Counted from the first letter of the stretch, positions 1-9,029 are shown. The stretch is DNA of 64,000 nucleotides from Azospirillum sp. B21 (GCF_008364825.1 NZ_VTTO01000003.1:310001-374000); one strand, 5' to 3'. Numbers and translations: made by a program. The notes: a model not told the origin generated them from the letters alone.

Positions 1-1568
1 TGCTGATCTTCGAAGTGCTGCAGTTGGTGGTGAATCTCGCCATGCGGCGGGTGCTGACCCTGCGGCTGCTGGCCGACCGGTCGGAGGAGGGGGATTTCCG
101 CGCCACCCTGCCCGAAATCCCGGGGCCGCTGGCGGCGAAGGACGACCGGGCGCTCGAAGGCGGCGTGCGCGCCGCGCTCGACGGCGTCAACGCCCGCTAT
201 GCCGGCCTCGCCGGGCGGGTGGCGGAGCTTCGCCGCCGGCTGGGCGCCGACGATCCGCGGGTCGGCCGGGCGGAAGCCGGGCTGTCGGCGCTTGTCCGTC
301 GCTTCCGCTTCCGCGATCCGGACTCCGCGCGTCCGCCGCCGACGCCGCTGAACCTAGTCTTCCTGCGGCTGCCGGTCTTTCTGTTCTGCCTGTCGGAAGA
401 GCTGTCGCGCCCCTTCCTGCCGGCTTACGCCAAGTCCTTCGCCGGCGAGGTGCCGTGGTTGACGCCGGATATGGTGGTCAGCCTGCCGATCACGCTGTTC
501 ATGCTGATCTGGGCGCTGTCGCAGCCGGGCGGCGCCCGCTTCTCCGAACGCTGGGGCCGGTCGCGCGCCTTCACCATCGGCGCTCTGCTTGGTTCCGTCA
601 GCCTTGCGCTGACCGCCTTCGCCGGGTCGCTGGCGGAGCTGATGCTGTGGCGCTGCCTGACGGCGCTCGGCTATGGGCTGGTGCTGATCACCGCGCAGGG
701 CATCGTCATCGACCACACCAGCCCGCGCAACCGCGCGGCCGGCATGGCGATGTTCATCGGCGCGCTGCTGGCCGCCGGTGTCTGCGGTCCGGTCAGCGGC
801 GGCATCATCGCCGACCAGATCGGCTTCCGCGCCACCTTCCTGCTGGGTGCGCTTCTGGCGCTGGGCTCCGGCCTGTCGGTCAGCTTGCTTCTGCTGCGCG
901 GCCGCGGTGCGGCACAATCTGCAGCCAGCGCGGCGGCCCGTCCGGCGATGGGCAGCGCCCTGCCGCTGTTCCGCGACTTCCGCTTCTCCGCCCTGATGGT
1001 GCTGAGCGCCATTCCGACGAAGATCGCGTCGACCGCCTTCCTCTTCTGCCTCGTGCCGCTGCTGCTGACCGCCGACGGCGCGTCGAAGGCGGAGATCGGG
1101 CGGGTGCAGATGATGTATTTCGTCGCCTTCATCCTTGTGTCGCCGCTGGCCGCCAGCCTGTCCGACCGCTGGCAGGCGCGGCGCGGCTTCATCGCCGCCG
1201 GTGGGATTGGCACGCTGGCGAGCTGCCTGCCCATCATCGCCACCCAGTCACTGTGGGGGCCGCCGCTTGCCATAGCCCTGTTCGGCCTGTCGCAGGCGCT
1301 GGTCGGTGCCCCGCAGCTGACCCTGGTCTCACAGATCGCCCGCGACGGTGGCCTGCCGGAGACCGCGGCCATCGGCTGGTACCGGCTGATCGAACGGCTG
1401 GGCGGCGCGCTCGGCCCCGTCACCGCGATGGCGGTGGCGGTCGCCACCTCCTACCGCGAGGCGATGCTGAGCATCGGCCTGCTGTGCGGGGCGAGCGCGC
1501 TTCTCTTCTGGATCCTTTTCCGCACCGGGCGCCCGGCATCCCCCGCCGCCCGGCCACAGGAGGCTTGA
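1..1568 (+). CDS. Sensor/MFS-transporter fusion protein, 5' end missing
   Basis: The frame is open to the left edge, so the true start lies outside the window; GTG at 15 is only the first possible internal start. The visible N-terminus is the end of a hydrophobic stretch followed by about 100 mostly polar, partly coiled residues that resemble a HAMP-type linker. From roughly residue 110 (counted from 15) come about 12 hydrophobic helices typical of the major facilitator superfamily, with an MFS-like loop (GGARFSERWGRSRAF) after the second helix. This suggests a signal-input module fused to a transporter or transporter-derived membrane domain. The stop is 5 nt before the next gene, consistent with one operon. 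The substrate cannot be told. An ordinary MFS carrier with a long N-terminal extension is the alternative. Confidence 0.75.
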   Translation, partial: LIFEVLQLVVNLAMRRVLTLRLLADRSEEGDFRATLPEIPGPLAAKDDRALEGGVRAALDGVNARYAGLAGRVAELRRRLGADDPRVGRAEAGLSALVRRFRFRDPDSARPPPTPLNLVFLRLPVFLFCLSEELSRPFLPAYAKSFAGEVPWLTPDMVVSLPITLFMLIWALSQPGGARFSERWGRSRAFTIGALLGSVSLALTAFAGSLAELMLWRCLTALGYGLVLITAQGIVIDHTSPRNRAAGMAMFIGALLAAGVCGPVSGGIIADQIGFRATFLLGALLALGSGLSVSLLLLRGRGAAQSAASAAARPAMGSALPLFRDFRFSALMVLSAIPTKIASTAFLFCLVPLLLTADGASKAEIGRVQMMYFVAFILVSPLAASLSDRWQARRGFIAAGGIGTLASCLPIIATQSLWGPPLAIALFGLSQALVGAPQLTLVSQIARDGGLPETAAIGWYRLIERLGGALGPVTAMAVAVATSYREAMLSIGLLCGASALLFWILFRTGRPASPAARPQEA

Positions 1569-1573
1569 CCGCG

Positions 1574-2647
1574 ATGAGAATCGACGAAAGCGATCTCCTC
1601 CGCATCCGCCGCCGCTCGCTGCTGCGCCTCGCCGCCGCCGGCGGGCTGGCACTGCCCGGACTGCCGCTGGCCGGCAACATGCTGGTAGGGTCGGCGCTGG
1701 CCGCCACGGTGCCCGACAAGACCTTCCGCATCACCATGGTGCTGGGCCGCGGCGAGAGCGACAACGAGTTCGGCTTCAAGGACTATCTGGCCCGGCGCGG
1801 CCTGAAGGTGGACTATACCATCCGCAACACCGGCGGCGACACCGCCAAGCTGCCGGGCATCATCCAGGAGATCAAGGACACGCGCCCCGACCTCGTCTAC
1901 AGCTGGGGCACGCCGCAGACCCGCGCGTTGGTCGGCCCCCATGACGAGGCGGACCCGCGCAAGCACGTCACCGACATCCCCGTGGTCTTCACCTTCGTCG
2001 CCGCGCCCGTAGACGCGAAGATCGTGCCCGACCTCGCGCGGTCGGGGCGCAACGTGACCGGCACCATCCACATCGCGCCGATCGCGGTGCAGCTGAACAC
2101 CATCCAGGCCTACCGCCCGATCAAGCGGCTGGGCGTGGTCTACAACCCGCAGGAACGCAACTCCGTCCTCACCATCGAAGGGCTGCGGGCCGAGACGGCG
2201 CTGCGCGGGCTGGAGCTGATCGAAGAGCCGGTCCCCCTGAACGACCGCGGCGAGCCGATCTCCGCCGCGGTGCCCGACGCGCTGGCCCGGGTGGCGAGGC
2301 GCGGGGGCGAGGTTCTCTATATCGGCCCCGACACCTTCATCGCCTTCCACAACCGCACCGTCGTTGCAGCGGAGGCGCTGCGCCTGGGCCTGCCGACCTT
2401 CTCGGTGACCGAGCTGATCGTGCGCACCGACAAGGCGATGCTGGCGCTGGCGAGCAGCGCCTACGGCATCGGCCGCTTCACCGCCTTCAAGGCGGCGCAG
2501 ATCCTGGTGGACGGCGTCAGTCCGGCTGAAATTCCCGTGGAAACGCTGAAGCGCTTTTCCGTCATCATCAACATGGCCACGGTCCGGGCGCTGGAGTACT
2601 ACCCGCCCATCGGCCTCCTGAATTTCGCGGAAATCATCGAATCATGA
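1574..2647 (+). CDS. ABC transporter substrate-binding protein (PF04392-like family)
   Basis: A 357-residue protein. The N-terminus has an arginine-rich segment (RIRRRSLLRLAAAGG) and a hydrophobic stretch ending near ALAA, a plausible Tat-type signal peptide, so it should be periplasmic. The mature part has the two-lobed pattern of the ABC_sub_bind family (TrpX-like), including a segment on retrieving a route or effector (RPDLVYSWGTPQT), VVFTFVAAPVDA and LGVVYNPQERNS. No permease or ATPase gene is next to it. Its neighbours are sensors and a phosphatase, so it may deliver a ligand to a membrane sensor instead of feeding a transporter; that is inference. The stop overlaps the next start as ATGA. 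Confidence 0.8.
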   Translation: MRIDESDLLRIRRRSLLRLAAAGGLALPGLPLAGNMLVGSALAATVPDKTFRITMVLGRGESDNEFGFKDYLARRGLKVDYTIRNTGGDTAKLPGIIQEIKDTRPDLVYSWGTPQTRALVGPHDEADPRKHVTDIPVVFTFVAAPVDAKIVPDLARSGRNVTGTIHIAPIAVQLNTIQAYRPIKRLGVVYNPQERNSVLTIEGLRAETALRGLELIEEPVPLNDRGEPISAAVPDALARVARRGGEVLYIGPDTFIAFHNRTVVAAEALRLGLPTFSVTELIVRTDKAMLALASSAYGIGRFTAFKAAQILVDGVSPAEIPVETLKRFSVIINMATVRALEYYPPIGLLNFAEIIES

Positions 2648-3492
2648 GCGCCCATATCCCGATGACGCTGCCATTCGATGCAGCCCCTCTGCGCGGCGAG
2701 GCTGCCCGCGCGGTGGCCGCGGTCCGACTGCGGGCACTGGCCGCCGACCTGCCGGACGGGCTGACCGCCCGCATGATGGACCTGGACGATTCCAACCTGC
2801 TGGCCGACTTCCGCGTCCGCGTGGTGGCGACACTGGAGGATCCCGACCATTACCGCATGGCCGGCGAGGTCGGGAACTTCGTCGCCGACCATCTGGGCGA
2901 GAAGGGGCTGACCGCCGGCATCTTCCGTCACGACGGGCGTGGGAACGAGAAATCCGGCGGCCGTCTGGTCGCCTACGGCGCGCTGGGCCTGCCGTCCGGC
3001 GACGATCCCAACCGGGGCCGCGACCTCGACCTGCCGGAAGCGGAACTGCCCTGGGTCGCACACATGTCGTCGGCGATGGTCGATCCGTCCGAGCGCGGGC
3101 GCGGCCTGCATCACCGGCTGATCGACTGGCGGATCGAGGTGGCGGAGGCGCTGGGCCGCCGGCACCTGATCACCACCGTCAGCACCCGCAACCACCGCAG
3201 CTGGGGCCATCTGGCCGGCCACGGCATCTATCCGAAGCGGCTGGTCCGCGTCGGCGGCGATCTGGTCCGGCTGCTGGTCCACCGCGACTTCACCGCCGAT
3301 CCGATCTTCGACACCGCCAGCGCCGAACTGGTGGCGGTGGAGGAGCTGGCCGGCCGCTGGGACGTGTTCGAGCGCGGCCATGTCTGGGGTCGCGTCGCCG
3401 CGGGCGACGGCGCGGCGCGGCGCTGGTACGCGTTGTGCGGACGGGAAAAGACTTCGCTGGAGCATGACGGGACGGGGCCGGGCGGGCGCTGA
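2644..3492 (+). CDS. GNAT-family N-acetyltransferase
   Basis: A 282-residue soluble protein. Residues about 137-185 look like GNAT motif A: a beta strand (VAHMSSAMVDP) followed by the acetyl-CoA pyrophosphate loop SERGRGLHHRLI at 149-160, then a helix and the strand HLITTVSTRN. The rest has no recognisable specificity signature, so the acceptor (protein lysine, small amine or other) is unknown. It overlaps the upstream binding-protein gene by 4 nt and lies 32 nt before the next sensor gene, so it belongs to the same transcription unit. A modifying enzyme inside a sensor/partner-switching cluster is unusual. Confidence 0.75.
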   Translation: MSAHIPMTLPFDAAPLRGEAARAVAAVRLRALAADLPDGLTARMMDLDDSNLLADFRVRVVATLEDPDHYRMAGEVGNFVADHLGEKGLTAGIFRHDGRGNEKSGGRLVAYGALGLPSGDDPNRGRDLDLPEAELPWVAHMSSAMVDPSERGRGLHHRLIDWRIEVAEALGRRHLITTVSTRNHRSWGHLAGHGIYPKRLVRVGGDLVRLLVHRDFTADPIFDTASAELVAVEELAGRWDVFERGHVWGRVAAGDGAARRWYALCGREKTSLEHDGTGPGGR

Positions 3493-3524
3493 CGCGCATG
3501 ACCGGCTGAAGGGGGATGACCGGA

Positions 3525-4316
3525 ATGGGATCGGGCAGTTTCGGGGCACGGCTGGCGGCGTTCGTGGCGGTGGCGGTGTTCGTCTCCGCGCTGTCCGCCG
3601 TCGTGCTGTGGACGCGCGAACAGGCGCGCCGCCTGGACGAGGCGGTGACCTCCCAGGTCGGCTTCGTGCTGAGCGAGGCCAAGGCGTCGCTCGAAACCCA
3701 GCTGAACCTCGGCCTTGCGCTGGGTGACCTGCCGCAGGTCGACGGGCTGCTGGCCCGCGCCCGCGTCGCCCTTCCCGGCATCCAGTCGGTCACCGTCCTG
3801 GACGAGACCGGCACCGTCCTGTTCTCCACCAACGCGGTGGAGGTGGGCGAGCTGCTGCCCATCCGGACTTCAGCCGAGCAAAATGGTGGCGTCAGCGGCT
3901 TCTGGTCGGAGGAGCGCGGGGACGAGCGGGTCTACGGCGTCGGGCTCGCCACCAGTTTCGATACGGCGGCCGGCAGCCTGCTGGTCCGCATGCCGGCCGG
4001 CGCGATGGCCGAGCCGATGCGCCATTACGCCCTGACCCTCTCCATCGGCGCGGTGCTGATCGCGCTTCCGCTGGCCCTGCTGGGCTGGCTGGCCGGTCTG
4101 CGGCTTGCCGCCGGACCGCGCCGTTCACTGGCCGACATCGCGACGACGCTCGAAGGGCTGGGGGAAGGCGGGCGCATCCGTGCCGAACTCTCCGCGCAAT
4201 CGTCGCAGCAGACGTTGGGGCTGCCGGCCGCGGCGTTCACCGAGGCGGTGCGGCGGCGCCTGACCATCCTGGACGAGGCGGAGCGCGAAGTCGCACGCCT
4301 GGATGAACTCGCATGA
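3525..4316 (+). CDS. Two-TM membrane sensor with HAMP-like tail
   Basis: ATG codons occur at 3516 and 3525. The purine-rich AAGGGGG at 3509-3515 abuts the first but sits 9 nt before the second, so 3525 is preferred (263 aa). The protein has an N-terminal TM helix, an extracytoplasmic region of roughly 140 residues resembling a small Cache/PAS-like fold (SVTVLDETGTVLFSTN, then a later DERVYGVGLAT), a second TM helix (LTLSIGAVLIALPLALLGWLAGL) and a short HAMP-like cytoplasmic segment ending in a charged helix. There is no output domain. It may pair with the following gene or with the phosphatase. It overlaps the next gene by ATGA at 4313-4316. Confidence 0.7.
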   Translation: MGSGSFGARLAAFVAVAVFVSALSAVVLWTREQARRLDEAVTSQVGFVLSEAKASLETQLNLGLALGDLPQVDGLLARARVALPGIQSVTVLDETGTVLFSTNAVEVGELLPIRTSAEQNGGVSGFWSEERGDERVYGVGLATSFDTAAGSLLVRMPAGAMAEPMRHYALTLSIGAVLIALPLALLGWLAGLRLAAGPRRSLADIATTLEGLGEGGRIRAELSAQSSQQTLGLPAAAFTEAVRRRLTILDEAEREVARLDELA

Positions 4317-5737
4317 CGACCCGCAGCCATACCCGGAGCCATCGCCTGTTCATGGCCGGCATCCCCGCCGTCATCCTGCTGGCCGCCGCCCTGGCGATGG
4401 CCGGCGTCGGGCTGCTCGGCACCTGGCTGGCGCAGGACCAGCTGGGGGAGGCACGCGCCGCCAAGGCCGCCGCGGTGGCGGAGGCGGTTCAGCACGACCT
4501 GGAACGCGCCATCGCCTACGGCATTCCCCTGCCGCGCATCGAAGGGGTGGGGGCCTATCTCCAGGGTGTTGCCGGACGCAACCCCGACCTGGGCTTCCTG
4601 GCGCTGACCGGTGGCGACGGGGTGCTGCTGCAAGGCGCGGTCAATGCCGGCGGCGGCATCGACGCTGCCGGACTGCAGGCGTTGACCGCCGGACTGCGCG
4701 GCCTGCCGACGCCGGAGACCCGTGCCGCCACCCTCCAGCCGATCGAGCGCGACGGCCTGCTGATCCTGCGGGTGCCGGTGCGGATCGGGCGCCTGTCGTC
4801 GGAAGGCGGCGGGGGCGGTGCGGCTCAGCCGCCGGCCGGACATGTGCTGGTCGGGGTCCAGCCGCTGCAAGTGCGCGGCCAGATCGCCGGGGAGTTGGCG
4901 ACGGTGACGCTGGGGGGGCTGGCGGTTCTGCTGCTGCTGGCCGAACTGGCGGGGGTTCTGGCCCGCGCCAGCTTCCGCGCGCCGTTGCGCCGCCTTGCCC
5001 GGGCGATGGCGGAGGCGGTGGACGGGCGTTTCGCCACCCTGCTGGGCCGCCGTCCGCGCGATCAGGTCGGCCGGCTGCTCTTCGCCTTCAACGCCGTCGT
5101 CTTCGGCCTGCACGATCGCCGCCAGCGCTTCGCCGCCCATGCCGACGAGGTGCGCGCCGCCGTCTTCGATCCGGAGGTGGCCTCCGCCGTCGAGAATACC
5201 CGGCTGTCGGCGCTGACCGCTCTCGGCCCCGGACTGGAGGCGGCACCGCGGCGCGAGATCGATTCACGATCCGACGATGTCCTTGCCTTCGCCCTGCTGT
5301 CGGCCGCCGCGGCGCCCCTGCTGGTTCTCGCCGGCAGCTTTTCCCTGGCCGGTCCGGCGCTTGTCGCTGCATTGGTCGGTGCCATTGCCGGCTATGTCGT
5401 CCCGCCCGGCTGGCGCCGTGTCGCGGCGGTGCTGAGCGCACTGGCGCTGTTGTCGGCGGCGGCCGTGCTGCTGCTCGGCGGTACCGCGTTGCCGGCCGGA
5501 TTGGCCGGTGGGTTGGCCGGCGGTTTCGCGGCCGGGCTGGCGCTGTCCTATGTGCGCCGTCAGGCCGCGGACGGCGGGCAGTTCTCGCTGCTGCGGGCGC
5601 TGGCCTCCGGGATCGTCGCGGCCCTGCTGTGGGCGGCGGCGGTCGGCTGGGACGGCGGGATGCTCGCGGCATCGTCGCTTTTGCCGGCCGCCCTGGCAGC
5701 GCTGCTGGCCCGTCCCATCGTCGTTCTGCGGAGCTGA
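4313..5737 (+). CDS. Membrane sensor fused to a six-helix C-terminal membrane domain
   Basis: A 474-residue protein. Residues about 12-35 form TM1, 36-195 an extracytoplasmic sensor region, 197-220 TM2, and about 221-310 a HAMP-like plus linker region (RAPLRRLARAMAEAVDGRF). Residues about 322-472 are Ala/Gly/Leu-rich and can form six further helices, like half of an MFS transporter. The architecture parallels the sensor/MFS fusion at the start of the window. No enzymatic motif is seen. The gene starts on the stop of the previous sensor gene and ends 9 nt before the phosphatase gene. The six-helix part might be a degenerate carrier or a new membrane signalling domain. Confidence 0.7.
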   Translation: MTTRSHTRSHRLFMAGIPAVILLAAALAMAGVGLLGTWLAQDQLGEARAAKAAAVAEAVQHDLERAIAYGIPLPRIEGVGAYLQGVAGRNPDLGFLALTGGDGVLLQGAVNAGGGIDAAGLQALTAGLRGLPTPETRAATLQPIERDGLLILRVPVRIGRLSSEGGGGGAAQPPAGHVLVGVQPLQVRGQIAGELATVTLGGLAVLLLLAELAGVLARASFRAPLRRLARAMAEAVDGRFATLLGRRPRDQVGRLLFAFNAVVFGLHDRRQRFAAHADEVRAAVFDPEVASAVENTRLSALTALGPGLEAAPRREIDSRSDDVLAFALLSAAAAPLLVLAGSFSLAGPALVAALVGAIAGYVVPPGWRRVAAVLSALALLSAAAVLLLGGTALPAGLAGGLAGGFAAGLALSYVRRQAADGGQFSLLRALASGIVAALLWAAAVGWDGGMLAASSLLPAALAALLARPIVVLRS

Positions 5738-5746
5738 GAGGCCCCT

Positions 5747-7900
5747 ATGCTGCTTCAGACCCGCATCATCCTGTTCGTTCTCGCCACCGTCACCGTTGTG
5801 GCCGGCCTTCTCCTCGGCTTTGCCGCGCTGCGCGAGGATGCCCTCGACCGTCGTGCGCGCGAGTTGGAACTGGCCCGTCTCGAAACCTCCTGGCAGCTTG
5901 CCGTGTCGGGTGCCGTCGGACGCATCGACCAGGGGCTGGGCCGGCTGGCAGGCGATGCCGAGATCGCCCGCGCGGTGGAGGCGGAGGACCGCGGCGCCCT
6001 GGACCGGCGCGTCGCGGCGCTCGGCATCATCGCCGCGCCCGCCACCGGCGGGATCACCGACGTCAACCTGCTGTCGAAATCGGGGGAACTGCTCTACAGC
6101 ACCGACCCGGCGCTGGAGCCGGAGCCGCTGCTGAACCGCGGCGCGCTGGATGCCATCCTGTCGGGCCAGAAGCTGGCGCGCGGCGTCCGTCTGGTCGACG
6201 GCGAACGGCTGGTCGTGGTGGCCGGTGTGCCGATCTATGCCGGGACCGGGGCCGGCGGCGGGGCGGGCAGCGGGGCCGGCGTCACCGGTGCCGCCGTCGC
6301 CGGGCTGGATTTCGTCGCCGCGCTGGACGTGCTGCGGCGGACCACCGGCGGGCGCGTCTTCGCCGTGACCCGCAACGGCACCGCCTTCGACGGGCAGAGC
6401 GATCCACTGTGGCCGGCGGTCAAGCCGCTGATCCGCCCGGCGGAGCGCAGCATCACCACCATCGCCGGCGGCGGGCGTCGTTACGCCCTGGCCAGTCTGC
6501 CGGTCGCCGACCTTGCCGGCGGGCGTGTCGCCACCGTTCTGATCGCCACCGACGTCACCCAGGCGGTGGAGGAGCAGGCACTGTGGTCGGTCGCCTATGT
6601 CGCGGCGGTCGGGCTGGTGCTGCTGGGCGCGCTGGGACTGCTCTACGGTTTTCTGCGGCGGAACTTCTCCACGCTCGACGGGGCGGTGAAGGCGTTGCAG
6701 GATCTTTCCCGCGGGCGCGCCATGGGCTATGTCGAGCTGCCGGCCGGCAATGACGAGATCGGCCGCATCGCCGGTGCGGTGGAGGTCTTCCGCGGCGTAA
6801 TGCGCGAGATAGAGCGCAGCGCCGGCCAGCGCGAGCGCCGCCTGCGCCGCCAGCAGCGCTTCATCCGCCGCCAGATGGAGGCGCTGGCGGTCACCCTGGA
6901 GGAGGATGCCCGCCAGAACCTGCTGGAGGAACTGCGCCAGATCGAGGCGGAGACCCACGACGCCCAGTCCGCCCAGTCCAAGGGCGTCGGCGACGAGCTG
7001 GGGCTGCTGGCGCTGGGCTTCTCGCGGCTGGCGACGCGGGTCAGCACCCAACAGGTGCAGCTGACCCAGATGGTGCGCGACCTGCGCGAGGCGCTGGACG
7101 ACAAGCGGCGCCTGATCAGCCTGCAACAGGAGCTGGAGATCGCCCGCACCATGCAGCTGACCATCTTGCCGCAGGTCTTCCCCGACCTGCCGGAGCTGGA
7201 CATCGCCGCGCGGATGATTCCGGCGAAGGAGGTCGGCGGCGATTTCTACGATTTCTTCCCGATTTCCGAACACAAGGTGGCACTTGTCATCGCCGACGTG
7301 TCGGGCAAGGGCATCCCCGCCGCCTTCTTCATGCTGATCACCCGCACCATGCTGCGCGCCATCGCCGAATCCGGCGTCGGCCCGGCGGAGACCATGCGCC
7401 GGGTCAACAACCTACTTGCCGCGGAAAACGAACAGATGATGTTCGTCACCGTCTTTTATGGCGAGCTGGACCTGCGCACCGGTGTGCTGGCCTTCTCCAA
7501 CGGCGGCCACAACCCGCCGCTGCGCATGACCGCGTCGGGCGCGGTGAAGGAATTGGAGCGCACCCCCGGCATCGCACTGGCCGCCATGCCCGACATGCCC
7601 TTCGGCGAGAAGACTATGACGCTGAACACCGGCGACATGGTCGTTTTGTTCACCGACGGCGTGACGGAGGCCTTCAACGGTGAAGACGTGATGTATGGCG
7701 ACCCGCGGCTTGTTGCCGCAGTCGCCGGGCAGACCAACGCCTCGGCGCGCGACGGGCTGGATGGGGTGCTGGCCGATGTCGCCCATTTCACCGCCGGTGC
7801 GCCGCAGTCCGACGACATCACCTGTCTGGTCCTACGCTGGCGTGGAGCGGCGGATGCGCCGGTCGCCACCGTGGCGCAGCTGTCCGATCCCGTCGCCTGA
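5747..7900 (+). CDS. HAMP-domain SpoIIE/RsbU-type protein serine phosphatase
   Basis: A 717-residue membrane protein. TM1 is at about 7-27, an extracytoplasmic Cache-like sensor at 28-275, TM2 at 279-303, HAMP at 304-357, a long charged coiled coil at 358-475 and a PP2C-type SpoIIE phosphatase from about 485 to 700. Metal-binding signatures are present: GGDFYDF (497-503), DVSGKG (517-522), FTDGVTEA and QSDDIT. RsbU-type enzymes dephosphorylate a STAS anti-anti-sigma protein, and a STAS gene follows 120 nt downstream. The likely role is to convert a periplasmic or membrane signal into dephosphorylation of that STAS protein. An insert of Gly/Ala repeats (about 168-180) interrupts the sensor region. 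Confidence 0.9.
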   Translation: MLLQTRIILFVLATVTVVAGLLLGFAALREDALDRRARELELARLETSWQLAVSGAVGRIDQGLGRLAGDAEIARAVEAEDRGALDRRVAALGIIAAPATGGITDVNLLSKSGELLYSTDPALEPEPLLNRGALDAILSGQKLARGVRLVDGERLVVVAGVPIYAGTGAGGGAGSGAGVTGAAVAGLDFVAALDVLRRTTGGRVFAVTRNGTAFDGQSDPLWPAVKPLIRPAERSITTIAGGGRRYALASLPVADLAGGRVATVLIATDVTQAVEEQALWSVAYVAAVGLVLLGALGLLYGFLRRNFSTLDGAVKALQDLSRGRAMGYVELPAGNDEIGRIAGAVEVFRGVMREIERSAGQRERRLRRQQRFIRRQMEALAVTLEEDARQNLLEELRQIEAETHDAQSAQSKGVGDELGLLALGFSRLATRVSTQQVQLTQMVRDLREALDDKRRLISLQQELEIARTMQLTILPQVFPDLPELDIAARMIPAKEVGGDFYDFFPISEHKVALVIADVSGKGIPAAFFMLITRTMLRAIAESGVGPAETMRRVNNLLAAENEQMMFVTVFYGELDLRTGVLAFSNGGHNPPLRMTASGAVKELERTPGIALAAMPDMPFGEKTMTLNTGDMVVLFTDGVTEAFNGEDVMYGDPRLVAAVAGQTNASARDGLDGVLADVAHFTAGAPQSDDITCLVLRWRGAADAPVATVAQLSDPVA

Positions 7901-8020
7901 CACTGGAAAATCGATGGCGGTAACCGCCCCGTCGTACTGCGAATGCATCGTCTGACCGGCGAGGGCGTGCTATAAGCACAGGGTAGGAAAGATCCAGCTA
8001 AGGCAAGGCGAGGGCAGGGG

Positions 8021-8359
8021 ATGAATATTACCGAACAGTCGGTCAACGGCGTCACCGTGCTGCGCGCGGACGGCCGCATCGACAGCGGCAATGCCGCCCA
8101 GTTCGAAGCGGCGCTGCTGTCGGTCATCGGCGCCGAGGGCACACGGCTTGTTGTCGACATGGAGCAGCTTTCCTACATCAGTTCCGCCGGGCTTCGCTGT
8201 CTGCTGGTCGCCGCCAAGGCGGCCCGGGCGAAGCGCGGAGCCATCGCCCTGTCGGCCATGGCGCCGCATATTCGCGAGGTGTTCGACGTCAGCGGCTTCT
8301 CGTCGCTGTTCGAAATCCATGCCGACGCGGCTGCCGCCGTCGCGGCGTTGGGCGGATGA
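8021..8359 (+). CDS. STAS-domain anti-sigma factor antagonist
   Basis: A 112-residue single-domain protein covering a complete STAS fold. The segment LSYISSAGLRCLL contains the conserved serine that an anti-sigma kinase phosphorylates and a SpoIIE phosphatase dephosphorylates in partner-switching systems. The N-terminal strand pattern (VTVLRADGRIDSGNAAQFEAAL) is also typical. It follows the phosphatase gene by 120 nt, so it may have its own promoter (a TATAAG sits at about 7971-7976), but function clearly links the two. The cognate kinase/anti-sigma factor is not in the window. Confidence 0.9.
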   Translation: MNITEQSVNGVTVLRADGRIDSGNAAQFEAALLSVIGAEGTRLVVDMEQLSYISSAGLRCLLVAAKAARAKRGAIALSAMAPHIREVFDVSGFSSLFEIHADAAAAVAALGG

Positions 8360-8446
8360 CGGCGGGGGTAAGGCGTCGGGGGCGTATTCCGCCGGCTTCG
8401 GCCGGCCTTGCGATAAGGCGGTTCCCGAAGGGGAGCCGGGTGTGTG

Positions 8447-8845
8447 ATGGGAAGTGCCATTCGGCCAAACATTCTGGTTGTTGAAGACTCGCCGGCCGTG
8501 CGGTTGTCCGTGGCCGGCTATCTGGAGGGTCGCGGTTTCGACGTTACCGAGGCGGAGAACGGCCGTGCTGCAATCCGCGCGCTGGACCGCCGCAGTTTCG
8601 ACCTGATCGTCACCGACGTGCTGATGCCGGAGGTGGACGGGATCGAACTGATCAAGGCGGCGCGCACCGCCCAGCCCGACGTGAAGATCCTCGCCATGTC
8701 CGGCGGCGCTCCCAACATGCCGGCAGGCTATCTGCTGAAGATGACGCGCATGTTCAATGCGGATGAGATCATCTACAAACCCTTTCTCAACGAAGAGTTG
8801 GGGGCCGCGGTTGCCCGTCTGCTCGACCGGCCGCTCGCAAATTAA
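8447..8845 (+). CDS. Single-domain response regulator (receiver)
   Basis: About 132 residues, a receiver domain only. The acidic pocket (VVEDSPAV), the phospho-acceptor aspartate (IVTDVLMPEVDG), the switch Ser/Thr region (AMSGG) and the conserved lysine (YKPF) are all present, so it should be phosphorylatable. GTG at 8444 and ATG at 8447 are both in frame behind an AGGGGAG at 8429-8435; ATG is chosen. No histidine kinase lies nearby. Placement after phosphatase and STAS genes suggests it modulates the partner switch or is controlled by the same stimulus. Confidence 0.88.
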   Translation: MGSAIRPNILVVEDSPAVRLSVAGYLEGRGFDVTEAENGRAAIRALDRRSFDLIVTDVLMPEVDGIELIKAARTAQPDVKILAMSGGAPNMPAGYLLKMTRMFNADEIIYKPFLNEELGAAVARLLDRPLAN

Positions 8846-8886
8846 GCAGTTTAAAGTCTTTGCCCAATAATAGGGCGCAAAAGAAA

Positions 8887-8917
8887 GCGGCTTCGGTGCA
8901 TGAAGCGCCGAAGCCGC
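8887..8917 (-). terminator. Hairpin with T-rich tract on the minus strand
   Basis: GCGGCTTCGG at 8887-8896 pairs perfectly with CCGAAGCCGC at 8908-8917 and the stem can extend by about three pairs around an ATGAA loop. On the minus strand it is followed by TTTCTTTT, as in an intrinsic terminator; on the plus strand there is no T tract. No minus-strand gene was found that it would serve. It could also weakly end the response-regulator transcript. Confidence 0.45.
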
Positions 8918-9004
8918 AAGTGATGCGTGGAACCAACCGCTCTCCACCTCGCAAACTCTGTGCCAGAAATCTCTGGATACACCGGCAGCGGCCGGGAAAA
9001 ATCC

Positions 9005-9029
9005 GGAACGCGATTTGGTCCCCTCTGTT
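9005..9029 (+). promoter_or_regulatory. EcfG-like general stress promoter, one mismatch
   Basis: GGAAC (9005-9009), a 16-nt spacer, and TGTT (9026-9029), against the alphaproteobacterial EcfG consensus GGAAC-N16/17-CGTT. A weaker match, GGAAC with CGCA 16 nt later, lies further upstream near 8930. Transcription would begin near 9037, about 89 nt before the BON-protein start. Confidence 0.5.

Noticed and set aside
5264..7273. 669-residue minus-strand open frame
   Set aside because: Antisense shadow of the sensor and phosphatase genes.
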